Positions 1-6,563 of a stretch of 7,389 nt of DNA are shown here, one piece after another (the stretch's first letter is position 1; each line of letters starts with the position of its first letter). Both the position numbers and the translations under genes were made by a program. The notes below the pieces were generated by a model. That model was not told the origin of the DNA. It did no database searches and saw only the letters and a program-made list of their open reading frames with translations. The DNA is taken from positions 1 through 7,389 of the forward strand of contig JAGZAC010000074.1 of the NCBI GenBank assembly GCA_018370615.1. Direction: 5' to 3'. The DNA comes from Clostridiales bacterium (GTDB lineage Bacteria > Bacillota > Clostridia > Oscillospirales > CAG-272).

Positions 1-897
1 GATATGGATTTGAAGGCATTCTTTACACGGCGCGACCCGTCTGCGCTGCAGACAAACACGCCCAGCGCAAAAATCCTCCGTGCAGACGACGCTGCGTCTA
101 TGCAGGGAGAATTGGATGTAGTCATCCTTTGCGGAGGGTCTGCAACCGACCTGCCTGTACAAGGGCCCGCGTTTGCAAAGCTCTTCAACACCATCGACAG
201 CTTTGACACCCATGCGAAGATTCCCGATTATTTTGCACAAATGAATACTGCGGCCAAAGACACACTGTCCATTATTTCTGTGGGCTGGGATCCGGGACTG
301 TTTTCCATCATGCGCCAGCTTTCCCTGGCGGCGCTTCCCTGCGGCAGCGTCTACACATTTTGGGGCCGGGGCGTTTCCCAGGGTCACTCCGATGCGATTC
401 GCCGGGTCGAGGGCGTTGCAAATGCCATTCAGTATACGGTTCCCATTGAAGAAGCGGTACAGGCAGTGCGGGAAGGAAAAAATCCCACTCTGTCCACCCG
501 CGAGAAGCACCTGCGAGAATGCTATGTGGTAGCAAAAGAAGGCGCGGACAAGGCCCGCATTGAGCGGGAAATCAAAGAAATGCCCAATTATTTTGCCGAC
601 TATGACACTACAGTTACCTTTGTGTCTGAAGAAGAGCTCCAGCGCGAGCACAGCAAAATGCCCCACGGCGGTATGGTTATCCGCAGCGGAAGTACCGGAG
701 AAAACAAGCATGTAATGGAATTCTCCTTGAACCTGGACTCCAATCCGGAATTTACTGCAAGCGTGCTCACCGCATATGCTCGGGCGGCCGTTCGTCTCCA
801 TCGGGAAGGAAAACGGGGCGCCATGACGGTGCTGGATGTGCCCATGTCCTATCTTACCCCAGAAGACCCCGCATGGCAGCGAAAGAATCTACTGTAA
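1..897 (+). CDS. ddh: meso-diaminopimelate D-dehydrogenase, 5'-partial
   Basis: This enzyme catalyses reversible NADPH-dependent reductive amination of L-2-amino-6-oxopimelate to meso-DAP, the one-step DAP route for lysine and peptidoglycan precursors; it is cytosolic. The reading frame is open from base 1 (Asp-Met-Asp-Leu), and the first Met in view is at 4. Recalled Corynebacterium glutamicum Ddh has the same Asp-Met-Asp-Leu at about residue 27, so about 26 residues, including the GxGxxG dinucleotide-binding loop, lie upstream of the window; the Met at 4 is not the true start. Family segments visible: CGGSATDLP (partial residues 44-52), SVGWDPG (93-99), TFWGRGVSQGHSDA (119-132) and MPHGG, which together build the DAP and cofactor pocket. 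The C-terminus is intact. No terminator is evident before the convergent deacetylase gene, whose stop is 3 nt away. The assignment is firm. Confidence 0.95.
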   Translation, partial: DMDLKAFFTRRDPSALQTNTPSAKILRADDAASMQGELDVVILCGGSATDLPVQGPAFAKLFNTIDSFDTHAKIPDYFAQMNTAAKDTLSIISVGWDPGLFSIMRQLSLAALPCGSVYTFWGRGVSQGHSDAIRRVEGVANAIQYTVPIEEAVQAVREGKNPTLSTREKHLRECYVVAKEGADKARIEREIKEMPNYFADYDTTVTFVSEEELQREHSKMPHGGMVIRSGSTGENKHVMEFSLNLDSNPEFTASVLTAYARAAVRLHREGKRGAMTVLDVPMSYLTPEDPAWQRKNLL

Positions 898-900
898 ACG

Positions 901-1725
901 TCAGTCCTCCCATTTACTGAAAAACTTTTCGCTGGAAATACCGTGCGGGCGGTTGAACCGGCGCAGCTCATACAATTCATCCGGGTCTCCGGTCAGATAA
1001 TTTACCCGTTCCGTACATGTAAATGCAGCCGCAAAGCCCAGTTCCTTGATAATGGAAATGGTCTCATCGCTGTATACTCCATAGGGAAAAGCGATAGTAT
1101 TTGTGAGCTGCACGTCCTCCTCAGCACACTTTTCCCGGAACCGGGTGAGGTCCTCTATCAGCTTTTGCCTATAATCTGTGTACCCCTCTCCAGTGATTTT
1201 ACCGCATCCCTTGCGGGTGTTTAGCTTGTGCATAGTATAGGTGTGACATTGTACCTCAAATATATCCCCATGGGAAATGTCCCGTACTGCATCCCATGCA
1301 AGATAAGAATAATCCAGCATATGATCCTGTTTTTCGCTGAATAGGTCTGCCGCGCTCCCAATTACTGCGACCACTGCCTGAAATCCGTATTTCTCCAGGA
1401 GAGGTCCGCCGTATACAAGGGTGGACTCATATCCGTCGTCAAAGGTAATCATCACGGGCTTTTCAGGAAGCTGGACTTCTCCTCTGCTCCAGCCGATAAG
1501 CTGTTTTGTAGTAATGCTTTCATACCCATGTTCCTGCAGATACTGCAAATCAGCCTCCAGTTCACCGGGAGAAAGCACATAATCCCCCTGCAATTTGTTT
1601 TTGGGGGATAGATGATGATACATCACAATGGGCAGCTTAAGACTAGTATCTGTATCCGGCGAGGCAGCAGACATAGGTGTCGTCAGCAAGGCCGCCAGAA
1701 GTAAAAACGAAAATATTTTTTTCAA
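901..1725 (-). CDS. Secreted polysaccharide deacetylase (NodB/CE4 fold)
   Basis: This is a metal-dependent deacetylase of N-acetylated glycans, probably acting outside the membrane on peptidoglycan or an exopolysaccharide; the substrate cannot be told from sequence. Numbered from the TTG at 1725 it has 274 aa. It opens with a signal peptide (Lys-Lys, hydrophobic core residues 4-16, likely cleavage near Ala20/Ala21). Next come LPIVMYHHL (about 32-40), motif 1 TFDDGY (94-99; catalytic base Asp96, metal-binding Asp97), motif 2 HTYTMH (161-166, metal histidines, spaced one residue wider than the commonest HSxxH form), and motif 3 FPYG (213-216). An RRFNR segment lies near the C-terminus. The TTG start is chosen because AGAGAGGTG sits about 8 nt upstream and the signal peptide then begins directly with Lys-Lys; the in-frame ATG at 1746 lacks a ribosome site. 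The gene is monocistronic as seen, convergent with ddh and divergent from the TetR gene. Confidence 0.9.
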   Translation of the reverse strand: MKKIFSFLLLAALLTTPMSAASPDTDTSLKLPIVMYHHLSPKNKLQGDYVLSPGELEADLQYLQEHGYESITTKQLIGWSRGEVQLPEKPVMITFDDGYESTLVYGGPLLEKYGFQAVVAVIGSAADLFSEKQDHMLDYSYLAWDAVRDISHGDIFEVQCHTYTMHKLNTRKGCGKITGEGYTDYRQKLIEDLTRFREKCAEEDVQLTNTIAFPYGVYSDETISIIKELGFAAAFTCTERVNYLTGDPDELYELRRFNRPHGISSEKFFSKWED

Positions 1726-1731
1726 AATGCA

Positions 1732-1740
1732 CACCTCTCT
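1732..1740 (-). promoter_or_regulatory. Ribosome binding site deciding the deacetylase TTG start
   Basis: Read on the minus strand this is AGAGAGGTG, with the GAGG core 8 nt before the TTG at 1725-1723. It falls inside the longer reading frame that begins at ATG 1746, which has no purine-rich site of its own. This favours the TTG start. Confidence 0.7.
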
Positions 1741-1824
1741 TCTCATTTAGTTTCCGCGATAAGCAGCCAATTATTTGCGATAAATTTTGGGTAAGAGCAC
1801 ACGCAATTAATTCGAAAAATATGC

Positions 1825-1862
1825 AAAACGACGCCGCAGTCTTTCGGCTGCGGTGTCGTTTT
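1825..1862. terminator. Strong hairpin with A and T flanks, terminator-like in both directions
   Basis: Arms AAAACGACGCCGCAG (1825-1839) and CTGCGGTGTCGTTTT (1848-1862) pair over 15 bp with one G-T wobble; the loop is TCTTTCGG, inside which C1841-G1846 could pair further. The A-run before and T-run after make it terminator-like on both strands. On the minus strand the T-run is followed by a second T5 stretch a few bases on, so that direction is slightly better. It lies between divergently transcribed genes, so it is not at the 3' end of an adjacent gene. It might end read-through from ddh that runs antisense across the deacetylase gene, or insulate the two promoters. Termination is inferred; the hairpin itself is plain. 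Confidence 0.7.
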
Positions 1863-1882
1863 GGGTTCGCACAAAAAAGTTT

Positions 1883-1899
1883 AACCTCTTCAAGAGGTT
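1883..1899. promoter_or_regulatory. 17-nt inverted repeat, candidate TetR operator
   Basis: AACCTCTT and AAGAGGTT are perfect 8-nt half-sites around a single C. The repeat ends 13 nt before the -35 box of the promoter at 1913. Size and symmetry suit a dimeric helix-turn-helix regulator, and autoregulation by the adjacent TetR protein is the simplest guess. As RNA it can also fold as a 6-bp stem with a 5-nt loop; on the minus strand a T6 run follows 4 nt after the arm, so a weak terminator is the main alternative. Binding is not shown by sequence. Confidence 0.4.
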
Positions 1900-1912
1900 T
1901 ATTTCCTTGGTG

Positions 1913-1941
1913 TTGATTTTTCCTCATGGTTGTATTATAAT
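1913..1941 (+). promoter_or_regulatory. Sigma-A-type promoter for the TetR gene
   Basis: The -35 box is TTGATT (1913-1918, four of six consensus bases), the spacer is exactly 17 nt, and the -10 box is a perfect TATAAT (1936-1941). Transcription would start near 1948, giving a leader of about 78 nt before the ATG at 2026. Both hairpins at 1825-1899 lie upstream of it, so they are not in this leader. Confidence 0.75.
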
Positions 1942-2025
1942 AACGAAAGAATTTGAAAAGTGTAGTATAAAATATTTTTGTGGAATATGCAGACGGCATT
2001 TTTGCAAGATTAAGGAGGGAGCTGC

Positions 2026-2601
2026 ATGGAACAGAACAAAAAGGAAGATTTGCGCGTTCGAAAAACCAAAGAAGCCATTCATAACACATTCAAAGCAATG
2101 ATCTGTGAAATGGATTATGAGCAAATTACAATTAAAGAACTAACCCAGCGCGCACAAATCAACCGGAAGACCTTTTACCTTCATTACAGCAGTCTGGATG
2201 TACTTCTGGAAGAACTTCAGGAGGAAATAGCCGATCACTTTATTCGTCGGAAGGTATCTTACAGCAATATGAGGGATATTCGTGATTTGATTCGTTTGTT
2301 TTTTGAACATGCAACCAACATGCCACTGCTCCATGAACGGCTGATGTGCAGCGGAAGCTACCGTCCCATCTGGGAAAAAATCAACAAACGCATTATGGAT
2401 TACAGGAAAGAAACCAACCGAGGGGTGTTTGGGCTGGACGAATACTCTGAAAATCTTGTGTTTGCTTTCTATGGAGCTAATTCTTCTATATTGTTTCGTC
2501 AATGGGTAATGGACGGAAAAAAGCTGCCCTTGGAAAAGCTCATTGATATGGCTACAAAGCTGATCTGTGACGGGATGTCCAGCATAGTACCAAGCGAATA
2601 A
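2026..2601 (+). CDS. TetR/AcrR-family transcriptional regulator (DhaS-like C-terminal half)
   Basis: This is a cytosolic DNA-binding regulator of 191 aa, a normal length for TetR proteins. The N-terminal domain has the standard pattern: helix 1 around residues 10-28, then ITIKELTQRAQINRKTFYLHY (about residues 35-55), the helix-turn-helix with the hallmark Thr-Phe-Tyr-x-His-Tyr ending. The C-terminal ligand/dimer half (about 60-191) includes FAFYGANSSILFRQWVMDGK, which resembles regulators of the DhaS type; ligands cannot be predicted from it. The ATG has AAGGAGG 7 nt upstream and a consensus promoter at 1913-1941. Its stop lies 87 nt before the likely start of the P-type ATPase on the same strand, so the pump operon is a plausible target and may also receive read-through. 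Family assignment is secure; the target is inference. Confidence 0.9.
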   Translation: MEQNKKEDLRVRKTKEAIHNTFKAMICEMDYEQITIKELTQRAQINRKTFYLHYSSLDVLLEELQEEIADHFIRRKVSYSNMRDIRDLIRLFFEHATNMPLLHERLMCSGSYRPIWEKINKRIMDYRKETNRGVFGLDEYSENLVFAFYGANSSILFRQWVMDGKKLPLEKLIDMATKLICDGMSSIVPSE

Positions 2602-2602
2602 A

Positions 2603-2614
2603 AGTTTATAAACT
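2603..2614. repeat. 12-bp perfect palindrome upstream of the ATPase
   Basis: AGTTTATAAACT is fully self-complementary and starts 1 nt after the TetR stop codon. It overlaps the first two phased hexamers, so it could instead be an operator for the TetR protein. It has no T-tract and is too short and AT-rich for a convincing terminator. It does not share its half-site with the inverted repeat at 1883-1899. Confidence 0.4.
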
Positions 2615-2641
2615 GTTTATGATTCATTTAACTGTTTTTTA
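2603..2641 (+). promoter_or_regulatory. Four 11-bp-phased xxTTTA repeats, candidate response-regulator binding site
   Basis: Hexamers AGTTTA (2603-2608), TGTTTA (2614-2619), CATTTA (2625-2630) and TTTTTA (2636-2641) are each separated by exactly 5 nt. The first pair differs at one base from the enterobacterial PhoP box, (T/G)GTTTA-N5-(T/G)GTTTA. OmpR/PhoB-family regulators generally bind tandem direct repeats spaced by one helical turn, and such a regulator is encoded at the end of the operon that starts here. A weak -10-like TACCAT (2653-2658) follows 11 nt after the last repeat with no usable -35, as expected of an activator-dependent promoter. The region is AT-rich, so chance TTTA matches are a real alternative. 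Confidence 0.45.
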
Positions 2642-2675
2642 GAGAAACAGCGTACCATATGGGCAGCAAACAAAT

Positions 2676-2682
2676 AGGGAGA
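2676..2682 (+). promoter_or_regulatory. Ribosome binding site deciding the ATPase start
   Basis: AGGGAGA with a 6-7 nt spacer precedes the ATG at 2689. The upstream in-frame ATG at 2659 is preceded by no purine-rich site, so the shorter protein is favoured. Confidence 0.7.
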
Positions 2683-2688
2683 TACACC

Positions 2689-5052
2689 ATGACACCATCT
2701 TTTTCCCCTGATGCAAAATCAGGACTGAGCTTTGAACAGGTATCCCAAAAGCGGATGCAGGGACGACAGAATACATTGCCGGAAAAGGCCACAAAATCTA
2801 TAGGCCAGATTTTGAAAGACAACATCTGCACGTTTTTTAACCTTTTTAATCTGCTCATTGCCGTTGCCCTGGCGCTAGTAGGCGCATGGTCAAATATGCT
2901 GTTTATTTTGATCATTGCCCTCAATATATTTATCGGCATCCTGCAGGAAATCCATGCGAAAAAGCTGGTGGATAAGCTTTCCCTTCTATCCATGCCCACC
3001 GCAAAGGTTGTCCGCGATGGAACTGTTTTGGAAATCCCCCTGCAGGAATTGGTAGAAGAGGATGTAATGGAGTTGGATGCCGGCAGGCAGGTCTGTGCAG
3101 ACTGTGTCATTCTGACAGGAGAGGTGGAAGTCAACGAATCTCTTCTCACGGGAGAATCCGATCCCATTCTCAAAACGTCAGGTGAGCATCTTCTCTCCGG
3201 CAGCTTTATCATCAGCGGCAGATGCCGCGCCTGCGTGGAACATGTCGGAATGGAAAATTACGCCGCTAAGATTGCACATGAAGCAAAAAAACTGCGTGGG
3301 ACACATTCCGAGCTGCTTTCTTCCATGCGGAAGGTAACTCGATTTACAGGGTATCTGATTCCTCCCCTTGGACTCCTGCTGTTTTTGGAAGCCCTCCTAC
3401 TGCGCGGTGATTCCGCTTATCACGCTGTGGTCACAACTGCCTCCGGACTTCTCGGCATGCTGCCCAAAGGACTGGTTTTGCTTATCAGCATCAGTCTGGC
3501 CGCAGGAATTATCGCACTTTCCAAGAAAAGCGTACTAGTGCAGGAGCTGTTTGCCCTGGAAACGCTGGCCCATGTGGATACCCTGTGCCTGGACAAAACT
3601 GGCACGCTCACACAGGGAATCATGCAGGTTGAACAAGTGCGGCTGACGGAATTGGGACGTTCCATGCCTTTTGACGAGATCATGGGAGCTTTCCTGTATC
3701 ATTCGGACGACAGCAATGCCACCTTTCAGGCACTGCAATCTCATTTTCAAGCGAGAGAAAGCCTTACGCCAATAGAAAAAATTCCATTTTCCTCCGATAG
3801 AAAATGGAGCGCCGCCATATTTCAGGACTTTACCTTCGTCATTGGTGCGCCGGAGCGCCTTGCCGAAAAAGAAACAGTTGAAAATTTCAATAAGGATTTC
3901 AACATGGGAAAACGCGTCCTTCTCGCCGGCATTACGAATGAATCCATCTCACCGGACAAGCCGCTTCCCAAAATACGGGAGCTTGCATCTATTGTCCTCT
4001 CAGATCCGATTCGCCCCAACGCCGCAGAAACAATGGCCTATTTTCGGCAGGAAGGCGTAAATCTGAAGCTGATTTCCGGAGACAATCCGGTGACAGTTTC
4101 CGCATTGGCGGCAAAGGCGGGCTTTCCCGATGCGGAGCGCTTTATCGATATGAGCGGCATAACAGAAGAAGCTGACGTGGAGCAAGCAGCGGAGGAATAT
4201 TCCGTCTTTGGGCGGGTTTCTCCCTTGCAAAAAAAACAACTGGTACAGGCACTGCAAAAGCAGGGACATTGTGTCGCAATGACCGGTGATGGAGTAAACG
4301 ACCTGCTCGCCCTGCGGGAGGCCGATTGCAGCATTGCAGTCGCAGAAGGGAGCGACGCCGCCAGGCAAGTGTCGCAGATCGTGCTGATGCGTTCCGATTT
4401 CTCCGTTTTGCCGGATGTGCTGAAACAGGGCCGCCGGGTGGTAAACAACATTACAAGAGTGGCAGGCGTGTTCTTTGTAAAAACCATTTACTCGATTTTG
4501 CTGTCCATCGTCTGTATTTTTCTGAATATCCCATTCCCTTTCGTACCGATTCAAATCACATGGATCGATTTGATTATCGAAGGGTACCCGGCTTTCTTTA
4601 TGTCCTTTGAACCGGATGGAAGAAAAATTTCCGGGAAATTCCTGCCGTCTGTGATGCAGCGTGCCCTCCCGAATGGCTTCTCCATTTTGGTCTGCTTTAT
4701 GCTTTGTCTGGCATTATCCGGGGCACTGCATTTCCCAAGGGAGCAGATAAATACTCTTTTTTACCTGCTGGTAGGTACTGTCGGAATTCAGGCCGTCTTC
4801 AAGGCAAGCTGGCCGCTCAATAAGCTGCGGCTTTTCCTCTGCACTACAATGACGGTTGGATTTTATGCTGCAATACTTCTCTTCCACACTGTTCTCCATG
4901 TGACATTGCCCACTGCATTGACTCTACTGCTGTTTGTCTGTTTTGCACTGCTGAGTTTTCTGATAGAGCGCGGCGGAACAGCAATACTCCGGCACATCAA
5001 GAAGCGTCGGGAGCAGTATGAAACGGAAAACGATTCTCTGCCCAATCCATAA
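2689..5052 (+). CDS. P-type cation-transporting ATPase, CtpE/Exp7-like
   Basis: This is an integral membrane pump that couples ATP hydrolysis to cation transport through an aspartyl-phosphate intermediate. From the ATG at 2689 it has 787 aa. Order: M1-M2 (about 45-86); actuator domain with LTGESDP (TGES 154-157); M3-M4 (about 221-276); phosphorylation motif DKTGTLT (302-308, Asp302); a short nucleotide-binding domain with FSSDRKWSA and IGAPE (KGAPE-like); SGDNPVTV (463-470); hinge TGDGVND (532-538); then M5-M10 (about 590-759). The compact N domain and the SGDNPVTVSALA and QITWIDL signatures point to CtpE/Exp7-like P2-type pumps, for which calcium transport has been reported; the ion here is not proven. 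M4 has PKGL instead of PEGL, with Lys260 at the SERCA E309 position. M5 has Lys598. M6 keeps acidic Asp627 and Glu631 at SERCA N796 and D800. The histidine kinase gene follows after 32 nt, indicating an operon. Confidence 0.92.
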   Translation: MTPSFSPDAKSGLSFEQVSQKRMQGRQNTLPEKATKSIGQILKDNICTFFNLFNLLIAVALALVGAWSNMLFILIIALNIFIGILQEIHAKKLVDKLSLLSMPTAKVVRDGTVLEIPLQELVEEDVMELDAGRQVCADCVILTGEVEVNESLLTGESDPILKTSGEHLLSGSFIISGRCRACVEHVGMENYAAKIAHEAKKLRGTHSELLSSMRKVTRFTGYLIPPLGLLLFLEALLLRGDSAYHAVVTTASGLLGMLPKGLVLLISISLAAGIIALSKKSVLVQELFALETLAHVDTLCLDKTGTLTQGIMQVEQVRLTELGRSMPFDEIMGAFLYHSDDSNATFQALQSHFQARESLTPIEKIPFSSDRKWSAAIFQDFTFVIGAPERLAEKETVENFNKDFNMGKRVLLAGITNESISPDKPLPKIRELASIVLSDPIRPNAAETMAYFRQEGVNLKLISGDNPVTVSALAAKAGFPDAERFIDMSGITEEADVEQAAEEYSVFGRVSPLQKKQLVQALQKQGHCVAMTGDGVNDLLALREADCSIAVAEGSDAARQVSQIVLMRSDFSVLPDVLKQGRRVVNNITRVAGVFFVKTIYSILLSIVCIFLNIPFPFVPIQITWIDLIIEGYPAFFMSFEPDGRKISGKFLPSVMQRALPNGFSILVCFMLCLALSGALHFPREQINTLFYLLVGTVGIQAVFKASWPLNKLRLFLCTTMTVGFYAAILLFHTVLHVTLPTALTLLLFVCFALLSFLIERGGTAILRHIKKRREQYETENDSLPNP

Positions 5053-5084
5053 ACGGCATATTTCAAAAAAAGGAGAGGTCGGCT

Positions 5085-6563
5085 GTGACGATTAAAAAAA
5101 GGCTATTTGTTTCTAACATACTAATGATTGTGATACCGGCTTTCCTTGCTGTGCTCGTTTTAGCCGCCGGCCTGCTCCTTTTTTACTTCACCACTTTGTC
5201 AAATTCCAGCTACCGCTTTCTAAGCCGACATGAACTGGAAGAAATGCGCTATGAGCTTGTAGATGCCACCGCAGAATGGCTCTCGGAAACGGACGCTGCC
5301 AGAAAAGCGAATTTATCAGACAAGCTTTTACAAAAAAGTGAAAAAAACCAGATTACACTTGTAGTAGAACAAAACGGCACAGTGGTTCGGCAGTTCGGGG
5401 ACAGCAAAATTTCAGGTCCAAATCGGCTGACGGATGCCCTGCAGGTGCTGGACAATGTTGGAACCGTATCGGATGGGAATACCGATTTATTTGGAGAGAA
5501 AATCGCTGTCAATGACAGTACATACCAAATCAAAATATTTCACCCGGTTACCTCATTTGAAACGCATAATATCAAAGTGCTGATAGTTATTTTTGGGTTA
5601 TTCGCAGTTGCAGTTGTCCTACTTACCGTATTTTTGACCAATCGTTTTCTAATATCGTTTGTTTTTCAAAACATATCAGCCCCGCTAAAAACCCTTTCCG
5701 AAGGCGTTCGGCAAATCCATGACGGAAACCTTTCCTATCGGATTTCTTATCCAAACAAGGATGAATTTTTACCGGTCTGTGAAGCCTTCAATGATATGGC
5801 CCAGCGACTGCGGACATCGGTAGAGCAAACACAAAAAGAGGAAGAAAGCCGCAAGGCGCTGCTGGCAGGTATTTCTCACGACATTCGCTCCCCATTGACC
5901 TGCATCCGTGCTTATGTGGAAGGACTAATGGACAACGTTGCAGATACTCCAGAAAAACAAAGGACGTACTTGTCTACCATTCAAAAAAAGACAATAGAAA
6001 TGGAGCAAATGGTAAAAAAGCTGTTTTTGTTTTCCAAAATGGACATGGGAGAATATCCGTACAGCCCGGAGCAAATGGATGTCTCCAAGGAAATTTCAGA
6101 CTTCGTTCATGCGTCTGAAGACACGTACCGACAGCAGGGACTGCAGATCGTGGTGGATTCCATTCCACAAGACGTATATATTATGGGCGATCCCACTTAT
6201 TTTCGCAGTGTTTTAATGAACCTGCTGGACAACAGCGCAAAATATAAGCAAAAGGAAACCGCAGCTGCTGTCATCACAGGAAGGGTTTCAGGACAGGACC
6301 TATTCCTCTATGTAGACGACGACGGTCCCGGCGTCCCCGCCGAAGCCCTGCCGAAATTATTTGATGTGTTTTACCGCAGCGACCCTTCCCGAAAAAGCGC
6401 AAGCCTGGGCAGCGGCTTGGGCCTTGCCATTGTGCGGAAAAGCATTGAGAGAATGGGCGGTTCTATCCATGCGGAAAACCTGCCGGAAGGCGGCCTGAGA
6501 ATGGTTCTCAAAATCCCACTGTCAGAAAAGGAACAAAACAATGAAACGGATTCTGATTATTGA
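5085..6563 (+). CDS. Membrane sensor histidine kinase with HAMP domain
   Basis: This is a class I sensor kinase of 492 aa, partner of the response regulator that overlaps it. Domains: a basic start, TM1 (about 12-36), an extracytoplasmic sensor of about 125 residues (37-163), TM2 (about 164-188), HAMP (about 190-245), the dimerisation helix with H-box GISHDIRSPLT (262-272, phospho-acceptor His265), and a catalytic domain with N-box MNLLDNSAKYK (378-388), G1 DDDGPG (411-416), the F-box LFDVFYRSD (425-433) and G2 GSGLGLAIV (442-450). All catalytic boxes are intact. The sensor contains an alternating pattern (ITLVVEQNGTVVRQFGD) typical of PAS/PDC-like sheets; no long acidic patch like that of PhoQ is seen. 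The start is GTG at 5085, with AGGAGAGG at 5071-5078. The gene follows the ATPase by 32 nt, so the stimulus may relate to cations or envelope state (inference). Confidence 0.93.
   Translation: MTIKKRLFVSNILMIVIPAFLAVLVLAAGLLLFYFTTLSNSSYRFLSRHELEEMRYELVDATAEWLSETDAARKANLSDKLLQKSEKNQITLVVEQNGTVVRQFGDSKISGPNRLTDALQVLDNVGTVSDGNTDLFGEKIAVNDSTYQIKIFHPVTSFETHNIKVLIVIFGLFAVAVVLLTVFLTNRFLISFVFQNISAPLKTLSEGVRQIHDGNLSYRISYPNKDEFLPVCEAFNDMAQRLRTSVEQTQKEEESRKALLAGISHDIRSPLTCIRAYVEGLMDNVADTPEKQRTYLSTIQKKTIEMEQMVKKLFLFSKMDMGEYPYSPEQMDVSKEISDFVHASEDTYRQQGLQIVVDSIPQDVYIMGDPTYFRSVLMNLLDNSAKYKQKETAAAVITGRVSGQDLFLYVDDDGPGVPAEALPKLFDVFYRSDPSRKSASLGSGLGLAIVRKSIERMGGSIHAENLPEGGLRMVLKIPLSEKEQNNETDSDY

Larger units (their letters stand above)
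1747..2025. other. Divergent intergenic region
   Basis: The stretch separates the leftward deacetylase gene from the rightward TetR gene. It contains the 15-bp hairpin, the 17-nt inverted repeat and the TetR-gene promoter, each listed separately. A good ribosome site, AAGGAGG at 2012-2018, lies 7 nt before the TetR ATG. On the minus strand between about 1824 and 1747 I found no convincing -35/-10 pair for the deacetylase gene; the best is TTGCGT with a poor -10. Short open frames crossing this region show no ribosome site or recognisable protein character, and none is called. Confidence 0.8.

Noticed and set aside
1643..2089. Minus-strand open frame of 148 codons, with overlapping short frames at 1677-1916, 1853-2101 and 1924-2124
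   Set aside because: They run across the hairpin, the promoter and the ends of real genes, have no ribosome site and have low-complexity, non-protein-like composition.
2618..2623. TATGAT as a -10 box for the ATPase promoter
   Set aside because: It matches five of six bases, but no -35 lies at a 16-18 nt spacing, and it overlaps the phased repeats. It remains possible only if activator-driven.
2632..2650. CTGTTT/AAACAG hairpin as a terminator after the TetR gene
   Set aside because: The stem is only 6-7 bp and AT-rich, and the T-run is inside the loop rather than after the stem.
4000..4554. Antisense open frames of up to 184 codons inside the ATPase gene (also 4038-4487 and 2628-3212)
   Set aside because: They oppose a gene with every P-type ATPase motif intact, have no clear ribosome site and are Cys/His/Ser-rich shadows of the coding strand.
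5053..5084. Possible separate promoter or terminator between ATPase and histidine kinase
   Set aside because: The 32-nt gap holds only an A-run and the ribosome site, with no hairpin and no -35/-10 pair.
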